DNA from: Echinometra lucunter
Taxonomy: Eukaryota; Echinodermata; Echinoidea; Camarodonta; Echinometridae
Direction of reading: 5' to 3'
NCBI GenBank assembly: GCA_029962745.1
Contig: CM057157.1
Location: 987,491 to 1,051,490, forward strand
DNA length: 64,000 bases
The notes beneath the pieces are model-generated. The model ran no database searches. It was not told where the DNA came from and was given only the letters and a program-made list of their open reading frames with translations. Positions 44,289-58,139 of the stretch are shown here, one piece after another. Each line of letters begins with the position of its first letter. Within the stretch, counting starts at the first letter, position 1. Position numbers and translations under genes: made by a program.

Positions 44289-44865
44289 ACCAAATGTTCA
44301 CGAAAGAATCGTCTTACGCATGCATCTCTCTCTCTCTCTCTCTCTCTCTCCCTTAATATTGTAAATGGTAATAGCAAGATAAATACGAAATATAAATATT
44401 TTTTTTATATTTTAATTGGTGTTTTTGTAGAAAAGGAGAAGCCAATGAAAAAGTTGTACGTGCAGATATTATAAAAGATAGCATTTAGAACGATACACGC
44501 ATGGAAAATGATTGATTATAATAATGTAGTACTAGTGGTTCTGAACAAGTGCCAAGAAAACAAGGTATATGTGAAAAGGGGGTTTAAAATAAGGAAATGT
44601 TGCTCCATGTCCGACAGGGTTAGGAAATGGTGGGGGGGGGGGAAGAAAAAAAGAATTTTGGTCTTATAATTACTCTTTTTTTTCACCCCGCCAGCTCCAG
44701 CACATATAGCGATTGATATATAAAAGGCGGTTAGACAAGTATAAATACAAATGCTGCTATATAAAATCTTGTTTCGTCTGACAGCATCTATTTCTGAAGC
44801 CTTTTCATTGTGTTTTATTATGTAGGAGAACGCCCCAAAAGAGAATATTTGCACAGGAAGAATAA

Positions 44866-44941
44866 TTAGAAGAAGAAGAAGAAGAAGAAGAAGAAGAAGA
44901 AGAAGAAGAAGAAGAAGAAGAAGAAGAAGAAGAAGAAGAAG
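44866..44941 (+). repeat. (GAA)n microsatellite, H2A-H1 spacer unit 3
   Basis: About 25 GAA units. Confidence 0.95.
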
Positions 44942-45004
44942 ACAAGAAGTTGTGGTGGTATGGTTAGTAACTCAAGAAATATAAGAAAATGAATAAGAAA
45001 ATGA

Positions 45005-45130
45005 TAATGAGACACGAACTAGCCCACATCCACGGAGCATGCGACTCGACTCAGGAGTGTTTCCTACCACGTACGCAACCATGCTGTATATCGGCGAGTC
45101 TGCCGAGAGGTGTGCGTACTTGTTTTGTTC
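45005..45130 (+). promoter_or_regulatory. H1 promoter, unit 3
   Basis: TATA-like 'tatatc' at 45087. The AC-rich box is shortened to 'gacacgaac', because 'gaggaacaaa' of unit 1 is missing. Confidence 0.55.
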
Positions 45131-45156
45131 ACCTCGCGACGTTAACGTACACCAAG

Positions 45157-45765
45157 ATGGCTGAGAAGGATAGCGCCAAGAAAGTCACCAAGAAGAAGCC
45201 GGCAACCCACCCACCTGCTGCCGAGATGGTCACCGCAGCAATCACTGAGTTGAAGGACCGAAACGGCTCTTCGCTTCAGGCAATCAAGAAATACATCGAG
45301 ACCAACTACGATGTGCAGATGGACCGACAGCTGATCTTCATAAAGCGGGCCCTGAAGTCTGGTGTGGAAAAAGGCAAGCTGTTGCAGACGAAGGGGAAAG
45401 GAGCATCGGGCTCTTTCAAGCTGAATATGCAAGCGGCCAAGGCACAGGCGGCGGAGAAGGCCAAGAAGGAGAAGGAGAAAGCGAAACTGCAAGCACAACG
45501 TGAGAAGGCCAAGGCGAAGGCTGCAGCCAAGAAGGAGAAACAACAGAAAGCAGCTGCGGCAAAGAAGGCCAAGGCAACCACCAAGAAGGTGAAAAAGCCA
45601 GCAAAGAAAACCACGGACAAGAAAGAGAAGAAGAAGACACCCAAGAAGAAAGTAGCATCCAAGAAATCCACTCCAAAGAAGACTCCCAAGAAGGCACCAG
45701 CGAAGAAACCCAAGGCATCCAAGCCCAAGAAACCCGCTGCAAAGAAAGCTGCAAAGTCCAAGTGA
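45157..45765 (+). CDS. H1: Histone H1 (unit 3), intact reference copy
   Basis: A linker histone of 202 residues. The N-terminal arm '[20 protein letters not shown]' is followed by the globular winged-helix domain (about 18-92) and a C-terminal tail built of Lys/Ala repeats, including '[20 protein letters not shown]' with several (S/T)PKK motifs that are DNA-binding and kinase sites. Length and composition fit the early (cleavage-stage) H1 of sea urchins. The ATG at 45157 follows the leader 'gtacaccaag'; the longer open frame upstream includes the promoter and is not coding. Confidence 0.96.
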   Translation: MAEKDSAKKVTKKKPATHPPAAEMVTAAITELKDRNGSSLQAIKKYIETNYDVQMDRQLIFIKRALKSGVEKGKLLQTKGKGASGSFKLNMQAAKAQAAEKAKKEKEKAKLQAQREKAKAKAAAKKEKQQKAAAAKKAKATTKKVKKPAKKTTDKKEKKKTPKKKVASKKSTPKKTPKKAPAKKPKASKPKKPAAKKAAKSK

Positions 45766-45792
45766 TTTGCAGGCCAACTTTCATAAACTAAC

Positions 45793-45808
45793 GGCTCTTT
45801 TTAGAGCC
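45793..45808 (+). terminator. Histone 3' stem-loop, H1 unit 3
   Basis: 'ggctctttttagagcc' and 'cacgaaagaatg'. Confidence 0.93.
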
Positions 45809-46035
45809 ACCACACAGTCACGAAAGAATGCCTATCAATGAAAAAGAAATGAACATGATTACAGTAGGTGGAGTGTATAATACCCTGAAAATCAGTTCCA
45901 GTATAGAAACTGGACGGAGGGAGGGGGTGGGGATATAAAGCACGTGTGCTATGAGTGCTGTATGAGTAGGTAGTAGAACAGGTATAATACAGTTGGGTTC
46001 TATTTATTATTCTTATTAACGTTGAAGTTGTTATC

Positions 46036-46060
46036 ACTATCATCATCATTATTATTATTA

Positions 46061-46139
<79 letters not shown>

Positions 46140-46167
46140 CATTATTATCATTATTATCATTATTATT

Positions 46168-46198
<31 letters not shown>

Positions 46199-46212
46199 AC
46201 ATCATCATCATT
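46036..46212 (+). repeat. (ATT)n/(ATC)n array, H1-H4 spacer unit 3
   Basis: Shorter and purer than in unit 1. Confidence 0.95.
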
Positions 46213-46514
46213 AGGTTCATTAATGGAGAGGGTTCGGATAGTGGAAGGTTACATGGGAGACTAAAGGTCGGTATTTAGTCTTACTTTTACATTTCGTCAC
46301 CCTAGTGTTAAAGGTAGATCAAGAATGTTTTTCGTCACCCCTTTTGTATAAAACCTCGTAGATGCAGGAGATGTAATAATTGATGGATGAATGAATATTT
46401 TATTTTGAGCTGTCGAAGAAAAAAGGCAAGGGAAGTGGGAAGTGGGAAGTTCATGAATGTATGTTTGTTCCATGATGCAAAATTTGCAAGGGTTGACGTT
46501 CCCCGAAAGGCGAA

Positions 46515-47053
<539 letters not shown>

Positions 47054-47083
47054 GCGAAACTGACCTCGTCTGATCAGAATAAC

Positions 47084-47099
47084 GGCTCTTTTCAGAGCC
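47084..47099 (+). terminator. Histone 3' stem-loop, H4 unit 3
   Basis: 'ggctcttttcagagcc' and 'cacgaaagaatg'. Confidence 0.94.
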
Positions 47100-47958
47100 A
47101 CCAAATATCCACGAAAGAATGTCCGATACTTGATATTATGTGATTTTGAACTTGATAACATTACGCCTTTGTAATGAGTAAGAATACAAACTCCTTTTGG
47201 CATCTACGCTTTCAATCTTGATGCAAGTGGAAGCTATGGAAGTGTTGACGAAATTAAAAAAAAAGAAGAAAGAAACGAAAAGAAAAGAAACGAAAAGGGA
47301 CTGCCATGATACGGGGGTGGGGGTGAAATAACGTTTATACCAAACATGTGCTAGTGTAGATTACAAAATTTGTTTTAAAAAAAGGGGTGATTGTCATGTA
47401 TGGCAATACATTTGCTTCTTTTTTTTTTTTTTCTAACAAGGATTGGGGTGGGGTGAGCGAAGGTCCTTATGACACATGGCGAGTTTACTCATATTCATGT
47501 ATAGGTTTATTATGATGGAGCACCATTTATACCATAAATGAAGCGAAATTGGTACGCATGAATTGAAATTATTCTTGTCGACGTCAAATGCCGTCTCGGG
47601 TTCCGTTATTTTTTCCTCCTTTCTCATTTTTCTTTTCTGTCGGGAAAGTCGGTAAACGTGCACTGCACTGGTCATGAAATAATTTTTATTTATTTTATCT
47701 TATTTATTGATTGCTCAGTGATCTGAATAAAGGAGTTACGGCTGATTATTCCATCCCTCCTTCCCACATCCTACTCCCCGGCCTTTTCTCTCACTCTCTA
47801 ACTGGACGATACATTAGTATCTCCGTCATACTTTGAATTATGATTCGATGATAATGCAAATAGGGCCATTGAGAAATGTCGCTTACTACCCTGTTGTTCT
47901 GACAATCAAGACAGTTTTAAGGATTCATTTATTTATTCATGTATTTATTTATTTATTT

Positions 47959-47960
<2 letters not shown>

Positions 47961-48017
<57 letters not shown>

Positions 48018-48178
48018 TGTTTGTTTGTTTGACTGATTGCTCTATTCATCTATGTGCCTCTTCATTTTGTATTCTTTTATTCATTTGTTTATTTATTTTT
48101 TGATAATTCGATTATCATTTCTTCTTCTTCTTCTTCTTCTTCTTCTTCTTCTTCTTCTTCTTCTCCCTCTTCTTCTTC
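47961..48178 (+). repeat. (GATT)n and (CTT)n microsatellites, H4-H2B spacer unit 3
   Basis: (GATT)n at 47961-48018 and (CTT)n at 48119-48178, separated by T-rich sequence. Confidence 0.93.
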
Positions 48179-48434
48179 TACTTCTTTCTACTTGATACAT
48201 GGAATTTATAAGGCGCTTTCAAGGGGTGTTTCAGCGTTGTATAGGCAAAAGCAAAACAATTAAATAGCAATAAGCAGTTACAATTATAAGCAATTACAAT
48301 TATCAGCAATTATATGTAATTTTTCTTCTTTTTCTTCTTGCTTCTTTTGCGTATTTCATATGCATCGTGCACTCATTAGAGGAATATCGCCATCTCTCGG
48401 CAGGAGACAGCACAGGCACGGTCCTTGCGACGCT

Positions 48435-48545
48435 GCGACCAATGAAAGGATGAGATCCCCGTTGAGGGCCTAGCTCATTTGCATATGGACCGTGGCGGAT
48501 CCCACCCCGGTGTATAAAAGGGGACGGTCTCCCAAGGGATTCTCA
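48435..48545 (+). promoter_or_regulatory. H2B promoter, unit 4 (intact)
   Basis: CCAAT (48439-48443), octamer ATTTGCAT (48477-48484), GATCC in 'ggcggatccc', TATAAAAG (48513-48520), and 'cccaagggattc' at 48531-48542, the site where element tails are joined in other loci. Confidence 0.93.
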
Positions 48546-48613
48546 CACCCTTGAAAAGCGTTCATCGACCTGTTACGTTTCCCGCATCTCTGTTTTGAAA
48601 ATTGCACTTCATC

Positions 48614-48985
48614 ATGGCTCCAACCGGTCAAGTTGCCAAGAAAGGCTCTAAGAAAGCAGTCAAGGCCCCTCGCCCCAGCGCTGGAAAGAAGAGGCACAGG
48701 AGAAGGAAGGAGAGCTACGGCATCTACATCTACAAAGTTCTCAAGCAGGTTCATCCTGACACCGGCATCTCTAGTCGGGCCATGACGATCATGAACAGCT
48801 TCGTCAACGACATCTTCGAGCGCATTGCCGGTGAAGCTTCCCGCCTCGCCCAGTACAACAAGAAGTCAACCATCAGCAGTCGCGAGGTTCAGACCGCCGT
48901 CCGTCTTCTTCTCCCAGGAGAGCTGGCAAAGCATGCCGTGAGCGAGGGCACCAAGGCGGTGACAAAGTACACCACCTCTAAGTAG
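48614..48985 (+). CDS. H2B: Histone H2B (unit 4)
   Basis: Intact, 123 residues, the same protein as at 30589. It is the only fully intact H2B here that also has an undisturbed promoter. Confidence 0.97.
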   Translation: MAPTGQVAKKGSKKAVKAPRPSAGKKRHRRRKESYGIYIYKVLKQVHPDTGISSRAMTIMNSFVNDIFERIAGEASRLAQYNKKSTISSREVQTAVRLLLPGELAKHAVSEGTKAVTKYTTSK

Positions 48986-49019
48986 AGAGGTCCAATCCCG
49001 ACGCAGTCGGATAGACAAC

Positions 49020-49035
49020 GGCCCTTTTCAGGGCC
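49020..49035 (+). terminator. Histone 3' stem-loop, H2B unit 4
   Basis: 'ggcccttttcagggcc' and 'caagaaagaatg'. Confidence 0.93.
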
Positions 49036-49769
49036 ACACAAATACCCAAGAAAGAATGAGTCATGGATACTAGATTTGGTAGAGTAAAAGTATGATAGGT
49101 ATCATTAATGAGCTGAGATTATGATAGGCATGTCACAAATCGGGCATTTAGTGAAGAAAGTGAAATGAACAAATATTAGATTAACTGAACGAACAAGTAG
49201 GGCAAAGGATCAGATTAATCAACTAAGTAGGTAGGCTAACTTACAGACTTAGTGGAAGTAGGGCAACAAACGAAAACAAAAACAAAGCAAAACATGTAGT
49301 TCGTGATGACACTGACTAGTACGTGGGCATGTCAAAGCCAGTCTGGAGTAAGAGTGAAATCTAAAGAAATGGGAATGTAATGGACATGTGTGGGAATATA
49401 ATGTAGATCAGAGCTGAGAATGCACCATATGAACAGTATAAATCTGCCCGTGTCGTCTGGATTTTAGGTTGACGAGATACTAAGGGCGATTTCGAAATGA
49501 TTTACTTGAAGAATTGGTTTGCTTTCTCAAACAAGCAACCCTCTCTCTCTCCCTCTCATTCGAGTATAATGTCAGTTAAACTTGGACAAGAATACCGATA
49601 ATTTGTCATACTACATTATTCTCTCATGGTACATCTTTTCCTTAATTCTGGATACCGGCAACTCTGCTAATGCCGAATTGCTCGCCTTTAGCTGGATAGC
49701 GCCACCTGCGAGCACAAACGGCTTCCCCAACTCACGTATCGCCCGCCCCGCTCTAACAAAGGAGGCAAC

Positions 49770-50320
<551 letters not shown>

Positions 50321-50351
50321 AGCGATCGGCGGATGCACCGCATACACAAAC

Positions 50352-50367
50352 GGCTCTTTTCAGAGCC
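50352..50367 (+). terminator. Histone 3' stem-loop, H3 unit 4
   Basis: 'ggctcttttcagagcc'; the downstream element reads 'ctcaagaaagat', one C shorter than in other units. Confidence 0.93.
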
Positions 50368-51074
50368 ACCACAACTCAAGAAAGATCCCCATTAATGAAT
50401 CAATAACACAATAAATGTCATGAATCGATAACTTCATAAATAAGATTATAAAGACAGAGAGTATAAAATAGAATCAGAGTTGGTAGTAGAAATGCCATAA
50501 AAAATAAAATAGAAACGGAGCATGAAATGAAAGGCGAAAGTCACACACACACTCTTCGTCAGTGTGCATAGCTAGGATAAGGAAAGGGAGGAAAGAGAGG
50601 AAAGGGAAGGGCAGATCCAAAATTAGCAAAAGAGTAGAGGGTAAAGAAAATCATGTAGAATAATAAAGACGTTTATGAGAAAGAGGTGCGTTTCGTGTAA
50701 GATTTCAACCATTGAATTTTAGTTGTGTGGTCCAGAGTAGCAAATAAAACTGTAATATTGAGAAAGCAAAATGCATCAAATAGCTAAGCGATGTCATGAG
50801 TGATATGACCTGGTTGTCTTGTATATTCATGCACCGCCTTCCTGACAACTTAAAATGATCAATCTGACAGAATGTGTGTAATCTGAGAAATCCTGTAGGT
50901 TGGCTGGTTGGTTGGTTGGTTGTTTGGTTTTGAGGAGTTAGACGCGCTGAACATGATTTGCTTATAGTGACGACCGTAGAACGCTGGAGAAAACGCAGGG
51001 CCTCGTTAAGAGGAAGTGACCGCCAGATGGCGGCATTCACTGTTGCGGAGCAGGCACTCGCGAACAGCGATCCG

Positions 51075-51165
51075 CTGATTGGCCAATAGTCATAATACCC
51101 TGGCGGTCACCGCGATCCTAACGCGGCGTATAAAAAGCCACAAAAAACCAGGGCGTTCACTCATT
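51075..51165 (+). promoter_or_regulatory. H2A promoter, unit 4 (intact)
   Basis: ATTGGCCAAT (51078-51087), GATCC (51114-51118), TATAAAAA (51129-51136). Confidence 0.88.
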
Positions 51166-51222
51166 GTCGACGCACTTCGCACAGTCAAGAACATCACTTC
51201 GCTCTCAACTCAGGAAAGCATC

Positions 51223-51599
<377 letters not shown>

Positions 51600-51631
51600 A
51601 GTGTTGCTCTACGCAACCCTTGAAACTCAAC

Positions 51632-51647
51632 GGCCCTTATCAGGGCC
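51632..51647 (+). terminator. Histone 3' stem-loop, H2A unit 4
   Basis: 'ggcccttatcagggcc' and 'cacgaaagaat'. Confidence 0.93.
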
Positions 51648-51679
51648 ACCAAATGTTCACGAAAGAATCGTCTTACGCA

Positions 51680-51714
<35 letters not shown>

Positions 51715-52229
51715 TAATATTGTAAATGGTAATAGCAAGATAAATACGAAATATAAATATTTTTTTATATTTTAATTGGTGTTTTTGTAGAAAAGGAGAA
51801 GCCAATGAAAAAGTTGTACGTGCAGATATTATAAAAGATAGCATTTAGAACGATACACGCATGGAAAATGATTGATTATAATAATGTAGTACTAGTGGTT
51901 CTGAACAAGTGCCAAGAAAAACAAGGTATATGTGAAAAGGGGGTTTAAAATAAGGAAATGTTGCTCCATGTCCGACAGGGTTAGGAAATGGTGGGGGGGG
52001 GGGGGAAGAAAAAAGAATTTTGGTCTTATAATTACTCTTTTTTTTTTCACCCCGCCAGCTCCAGCACATATAGCGATTGATATATAAAAGGCGGTTAGAC
52101 AAGTATAAATACAAATGCTGCTATATAAAATCTTGTTTCGTCTGACAGCAATCTATTTCTGGAAGCCTTTTCATTGGTTTTATATGTAGGAGAACGCCCC
52201 AAAAGAGAATATTTGCACAGGAAGAATAA

Positions 52230-52310
52230 TTAGAAGAAGAAGAAGAAGAGAAGAAGAAGAAGAAGAAAAGAAAAGAAGCAAGAAGAAGAAGAAGAAGAAG
52301 ACAAGAAGTT
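52230..52310 (+). repeat. (GAA)n tract, interrupted, H2A-H1 spacer unit 4
   Basis: GAA units broken by 'gaag' shifts and 'aaaagaaaag'. Confidence 0.9.
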
Positions 52311-52511
52311 GTGGTGGTATGGTTAGTAACTCAAGAAATATAAGAAATGATAAGAAAATGATAATGAGACACGAACTAGCCCAACATCCACGGAGCATGC
52401 GACTCGACTCAGGAGTGTTTCCTACACGTACGCAACATGCTGTATATCGGCGGAGTCTGCCGAGAGGTGTGCGTACTTGTTTTGTTCACCTCGCGACGTT
52501 AACGTACACCA

Positions 52512-53128
52512 AGAGGCTGAGAAGGATAGCGCCAAGAAAGTCACCAAGAAGAAGCGCGGCAACCCACCCACCTGCTGCCGAGATGGTCACCGCAGCAATC
52601 ACTGAGTTGAAGGACCCGAAACGGCTCTTCGCTTCAGGCAATCAAGAAATACATCGAGACCAACTACGATGTGCAGATGGACCGACAGCTGATCTTCATA
52701 AAGCGGGCCCTGAAGTCTGGTGTTGGAAAAAGGCAAGCTGTTGCAGACGAAGGGGAAAGGAGCATCGGGCTCTTTCAAGCTGATATGCAAGCGGCCAAGG
52801 CACAGGCGGCGGAGAAGGCCAAGAAGGAGAAGGAGAAAGCGAAACTGCAAGCACAACGTGAGAAGGCCAAGGCGAAGGCTGCCAGCCAAGAAGGGAGAAA
52901 CAACAGAAAGCAGCTGCGGCAAAGAAGGCCAAGGCAACCACCAAGAAGGTGAAAAAGCCAGCAAAGAAAAACCACGGGACAAGAAAGAGAAGAAGAAGAC
53001 ACCCAAGAAGAAAGTAGCATCCAAGAAATCCACTCCAAAGAAGACTCCCAAGAAGGCACCAGCGAAGAAACCCAAGGCATCCAAGCCCAAGAAACCCGCT
53101 GCCAAAGAAAGCTGCAAAGTCCAAGTGA
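52512..53128 (+). pseudogene. H1: Histone H1 (unit 4), damaged copy
   Basis: The start codon is lost: 'caagaggctgag' stands for 'caagatggctgag'. At least eight further single-base indels (near 52556, 52615, 52723, 52785, 52881, 52892, 52969, 52977) break the frame. Overall sequence identity to the copy at 45157 remains very high. The indel density rises toward the contig end, which suggests error. Confidence 0.83.
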
Positions 53129-53154
53129 TTTGCAGGCCAACTTTCATAACTAAC

Positions 53155-53170
53155 GGCTCTTTTTAGAGCC
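53155..53170 (+). terminator. Histone 3' stem-loop, H1 unit 4
   Basis: 'ggctctttttagagcc' and 'cacgaaagaatg'. Confidence 0.92.
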
Positions 53171-53399
53171 ACCACACAGTCACGAAAGAATGCCTATCAA
53201 TGAAAAAGAAATGAACATGATTACAGTAGGTGGAGTGTATAATACCCTGAAAAGTCAGTTCCAGTATAGAAACTGGACGGAGGGAGGGGGGGGTGGGATA
53301 TAAGCACGTGTGCTAATGAGTGCTGTATGAGTAGGTAGTAGAACAGGTATAATACAGTGGGTTCTATTTATTATTCTTATTAACGTTGAAGTTGTTATC

Positions 53400-53418
53400 A
53401 CTATCATCATCATTTATT

Positions 53419-53449
<31 letters not shown>

Positions 53450-53565
53450 TATGATTAGTTAGGTATTATTATGTATTATTATTATTATTATTATTTATCA
53501 TCATTATTATCAGTAGATTATTATCATCATCATCATCATCATCATCATCCACATCATCATCATTA
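53400..53565 (+). repeat. (ATT)n/(ATC)n array, H1-H4 spacer unit 4
   Basis: Interrupted by irregular bases such as 'gattagttaggt' not seen in the other units. Confidence 0.9.
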
Positions 53566-53869
53566 GGTTCATTAATGGAGAGGGTTCGGATAGTGGAAGG
53601 TTACATGGGAGACTAAAGGTCGGTATTTAGTCTTACTTTTACATTTCGTCACCCTAGTGTTAAAGGTAGATCAAGAATGTTTTTCGTCACCCCTTTTGTA
53701 TAAAACCTCGTAGATGCAGGAGATGTATAATTGATGGATGAATGAATATTTTATTTTGAGCTGTCGAAGAAAAAAGGCAAGGGAAGTGGGAAGTGGGAAG
53801 TTCATGAATGTATGTTTGTTCCATGATGCAAAATTTGCAAGGGTTGACGTTCCCCGAAAGGCGAAAGTT

Positions 53870-54416
<547 letters not shown>

Positions 54417-54439
54417 TGACCTCGTCTGATCAGAATAAC

Positions 54440-54455
54440 GGCTCTTTTCAGAGCC
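54440..54455 (+). terminator. Histone 3' stem-loop, H4 unit 4
   Basis: 'ggctcttttcagagcc' and 'cacgaaagaatg'. Confidence 0.93.
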
Positions 54456-55313
54456 ACCAAATATCCACGAAAGAATGTCCGATACTTGATATTATGTGAT
54501 TTTGAACTTTGATAACATTACGCCTTTGTAATGAGTAAGAATACAAACTCCTTTTGGCATCTACGCTTTCAATCTTGTGCAAGTGGAAGCTATGGAAGTG
54601 TTTGACGAAATTAAAAAAAAAAGAAGAAAGAAACGAAAAGAAAAGAAACGAAAGGGACTGCCATGATACGGGGGGTGGGGTGAAATAACGTTTATACCAA
54701 ACATGTGCTAGTGTAGATTACAAAAATTTGTTTTAAAAAAAGGGGTGATTGTCCTGTATGGCAATACATTTGCTTCTTTTTTTTTTTTTCTAACAAGGAT
54801 TGGGGTGGGGTGAGCGAAGGTCCTTATGACACATGGCGAGTTTACTCATATCATGTATAGGTTTATTATGATGAGCACCATTTATACCATAAATGAAGCG
54901 AAATTGGTACGCATGAATTGACATTATTCTGTCGACGTCAATATGCCGTCTCGGGTTCCGTTATTTTTCTCCTACCTTTCTCATTTTTTCTTTTCTGTCG
55001 GGAAAGTCGGTAAACGTGCACTGCACTGGTCATGAAATAATTTTTATTTATTTTATCTTATTTATTGATTGCTCAGTGATCTGAATAAAGGAGTTACGGC
55101 TGATTATTCCATCCCTCCTTCCCACATCCTACTCCCCGGCCTTTTCTCTCACTCTCTAACTGGACGATACATTTAGTATCTCCGTCATACTTTGAATTAT
55201 GATTCGATGATAATGCAAATAGGGCCATTGAGAAATGTCGCTTACTACCCTGTTGTTCTGACAATCAAGACAGTTTTAAGGATTCATTTATTTATTCATG
55301 TATTTATTTATTT

Positions 55314-55318
<5 letters not shown>

Positions 55319-55387
<69 letters not shown>

Positions 55388-55540
55388 GTTTGTTTGACTG
55401 ATTGCTCTATTCATCTATGTGCCTCTTCATTTTGTATTCTTTTATTCATTTGTTTATTTATTTTTGATAATTCGATTATCATTTCTTCTTCTTCTTCTTC
55501 TTTCTTCTTCTTCTTCTTCTTCTCTCCTCTTCTTCTTTCT
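55319..55540 (+). repeat. (GATT)n and (CTT)n microsatellites, H4-H2B spacer unit 4
   Basis: (GATT)n at 55319-55387, the longest of the set, and (CTT)n at 55484-55540. Confidence 0.93.
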
Positions 55541-55794
55541 ACTTCTTTCTACTTGATACATGGAATTTATAAGGCGCTTTCAAGGGGTGTTTCAGCGTTG
55601 TATAGGCAAAAGCAAAACAATTAAATAGCAATAAGCAGTTACAATTATAAGCAATTACAATTATCAGCAATTATATGTAATTTTTCTTCTTTTTCTTCTT
55701 GCTTCTTTTGCGTATTTCATATGCATCGTGCACTCATTAGAGGAATATCGCCATCTCTCGGCAGGAGACAGCACAGGCACGGTCCTTGCGACGC

Positions 55795-55905
55795 TGCGAC
55801 CAATGAAAGGATGAGATCCCCGTTGAGGGCCTAGCTCATTTGCATATGGACCGTGGCGGATCCCACCCCGTGTATAAAAGGGGACGGTCTCCCAAGGGAT
55901 TCTCA
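55795..55905 (+). promoter_or_regulatory. H2B promoter, unit 5 (intact)
   Basis: CCAAT (55799-55803), octamer ATTTGCAT (55838-55845), GATCC, TATAAAAG (55873-55880) and the undisturbed 'cccaagggattc' cap region. Confidence 0.9.
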
Positions 55906-55972
55906 CACCCTTGAAAAGCGTTCATCGACCTGTTACGTTTCCCGCATCTCTGTTTTGAAATTGCACTTCATC

Positions 55973-56126
55973 ATGGCTCCAACCGGTCAAGTTGCCAAGA
56001 AAGGCTCTAAGAAAGCAGTCAAGGCCCTCGCCCCAGCGCTGGAAAGAAGAGGCACAGGAGAAGGAAAGGAGAGCTACGGCATCTACATTCTACAAAGTTC
56101 TCAAGCAGGTTCATCCTGACACCGGC
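55973..56126 (+). pseudogene. H2B: Histone H2B (unit 5), 5' part, frameshifted and cut by gap
   Basis: Starts '[18 protein letters not shown]'. A missing C ('aaggccctcgcc' for 'aaggcccctcgcc') then shifts the frame, with further single-base changes before the N run. It shows that the array continues at least one more gene beyond unit 4. Confidence 0.85.
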
Positions 56127-56626
56127 NNNNNNNNNNNNNNNNNNNNNNNNNNNNNNNNNNNNNNNNNNNNNNNNNNNNNNNNNNNNNNNNNNNNNNNNNN
56201 NNNNNNNNNNNNNNNNNNNNNNNNNNNNNNNNNNNNNNNNNNNNNNNNNNNNNNNNNNNNNNNNNNNNNNNNNNNNNNNNNNNNNNNNNNNNNNNNNNNN
56301 NNNNNNNNNNNNNNNNNNNNNNNNNNNNNNNNNNNNNNNNNNNNNNNNNNNNNNNNNNNNNNNNNNNNNNNNNNNNNNNNNNNNNNNNNNNNNNNNNNNN
56401 NNNNNNNNNNNNNNNNNNNNNNNNNNNNNNNNNNNNNNNNNNNNNNNNNNNNNNNNNNNNNNNNNNNNNNNNNNNNNNNNNNNNNNNNNNNNNNNNNNNN
56501 NNNNNNNNNNNNNNNNNNNNNNNNNNNNNNNNNNNNNNNNNNNNNNNNNNNNNNNNNNNNNNNNNNNNNNNNNNNNNNNNNNNNNNNNNNNNNNNNNNNN
56601 NNNNNNNNNNNNNNNNNNNNNNNNNN
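56127..56626. other. Assembly gap of 500 N
   Basis: Separates the histone array from contig 5. Nothing on the right side resembles histone repeat, so linkage is unproven. Confidence 0.95.
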
Positions 56627-56950
56627 TTTATGTACATGTATATTAGAATCTATAAGAGATTAAAATTGCACTTATATCGTAAAAAATTGGGGGGGGGGGG
56701 GGCCTTCAGCCTCAAAAGGCCCCCTTCCTTGTAGAACAGCGCCTGATCTTTATATATGTATCATAGATAGTCTAAAAGGTAAAATGTAAGTTTAAAAACA
56801 AAGATGAAAAGACACATAGCACTTTAGCGAACTGCATATGTTTTTTTTTTCCTTTTTAACTTATATATTATATATATATATTAACTTACATTGAAAATAT
56901 ATCGTGCAGTACTGTATATTTACAAAAAAAACCCCTTACGTCACTACAAC
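56627..56950. other. Stretch with no recognised gene
   Basis: AT-rich, with a G run (56689-56702) and a nearby 'ccttcagcctcaaaaggcc' partial palindrome. No coding potential. Confidence 0.4.
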
Positions 56951-57198
56951 CAGGGGCGGCGCCAGAGTATTTTGATGGGGGGGGGGGGGATGGCCCAAAA
57001 GGTGAGTTTATTTACGTTTCAAATGCAAAAAAATGGAGGCCTATTACATAGTTACATGACCAAACCCTCTCTTTTCCGATAGTGTTCATTTTCCCTCTGC
57101 TCTTTTTATTATTTTTTCTCCTATTGTTTTTTATTTTTATTTTTGTCACTTGAAAAATCATGGGCGCGGTCGCCCATGCCCCTGTAGCGCCGCCCCTG
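56951..57198. mobile_element. Short TIR element (hAT-like MITE)
   Basis: Perfect 12-base terminal inverted repeats: 'caggggcggcgc' (56951-56962) and 'gcgccgcccctg' (57187-57198). Ends beginning CAGGGGCGG are typical of hAT-type elements. The flanks 'actacaac' and 'acctacaa' share six bases, so an 8-base target duplication is possible but imperfect. No open frame, so non-autonomous. Confidence 0.6.
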
Positions 57199-57570
57199 AC
57201 CTACAAGTCCCTCTCCGTTTCTTCTTTCCTTTTACCGAGGGTTATGGACGTGGTAGAACAGCCCCTGATGGCAACAGCAGCCCCCCTCCCCCCTCACACA
57301 CGCGCACACAAGCACACACATAGGCTATGTCATCTATAAGCTACTTTGACGAAATTTGTCTGTAATATGCACTTGTAACAAGGGTAGGTGGCTCGAATGG
57401 CACAGTATGGTCAGACTGATGGGGAGAGGGGGTAAGGGGGAGGGGAGGCTGGGTCGCGTATATTATTTGGGCACGCCTTTTCCTTTATTATTCGATCGCC
57501 CCCATAGCCACGACAGTCCTGCGTGTGTCCCCATCCAATATTATTTTGTTTGCTTAAATCTTATATCATT
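57199..57570. other. Stretch with no recognised gene
   Basis: Includes a CA-rich patch (57293-57320) and a G-rich patch (57418-57455). The open frame at 57356-57706 has no recognisable motif. Confidence 0.35.
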
Positions 57571-57790
57571 TTATGAATGGCGACCCTCTTCTCCTATTGT
57601 GAATAGCGATCCTCCTTTTATATTATGGATAGCGACCCTTTTCTCGTATTGTTGTCAACGACCCCGATTTTGTATTATGATCAGCGACTCTCCTTCCGTA
57701 TTATAAATAACGACCCTCTTCTAAATTCTCCTATTATGAATAGCAGTCCTTAAGAATAATGAGCCTTTTATGAATAGCGGTAATTATGAC
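57571..57790 (+). repeat. Degenerate minisatellite
   Basis: About seven or eight imperfect units of roughly 30 bases built on 'tattatgaatagcgaccct' with a pyrimidine-rich half. Unit lengths vary. Confidence 0.75.
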
Positions 57791-57937
57791 TAGTGAGCGG
57801 ATAACCATTAGTTTAACGTATAGTATGCAGTTTCTAAAAGTAGAAAATGATATCATCTTTCATACGCCTGTCCAGCATGCATTTCGAATTCCCAAAGTAC
57901 TGGTGTACTCTGCATTTCCCTATACCTATAACGTACA

Positions 57938-58132
57938 GTGTTCAGTGGTGAAATAGACGACTGCAATCCAGACTTATTAATTGAGCTCAGTGGTAATGAA
58001 ATTTCATCTCACGAAAACTTGCTGCGCCACCTCACGTCAATTCAGGAATCTCTCAAACACCTGCTCCCAAATGTCACCGAGTTCAACAAGCGTTTCCACT
58101 ATCAATCTATAGAGTCTACAGCAATTTCGTAG
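57938..58132 (+). CDS. Small open frame of unknown nature
   Basis: About 60 codons with a natural-looking composition ('NLLRHLTSIQESLKHLLPNV' could form an amphipathic helix). No family recognised, no upstream frame, and no clear exon boundaries apart from an AG before 57941. It may be an exon or chance. Confidence 0.15.
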   Translation: MFSGEIDDCNPDLLIELSGNEISSHENLLRHLTSIQESLKHLLPNVTEFNKRFHYQSIESTAIS

Positions 58133-58139
58133 ACTTAAC

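Noticed and set aside
44989..45156. N-terminal extension of H1, and similar extensions of H2A (33092, 43722), H3 (31812, 42478, 49835) and H2B
   Set aside because: These codons lie in promoter and leader sequence upstream of the mapped TATA and cap region. The conserved histone start is the internal ATG.
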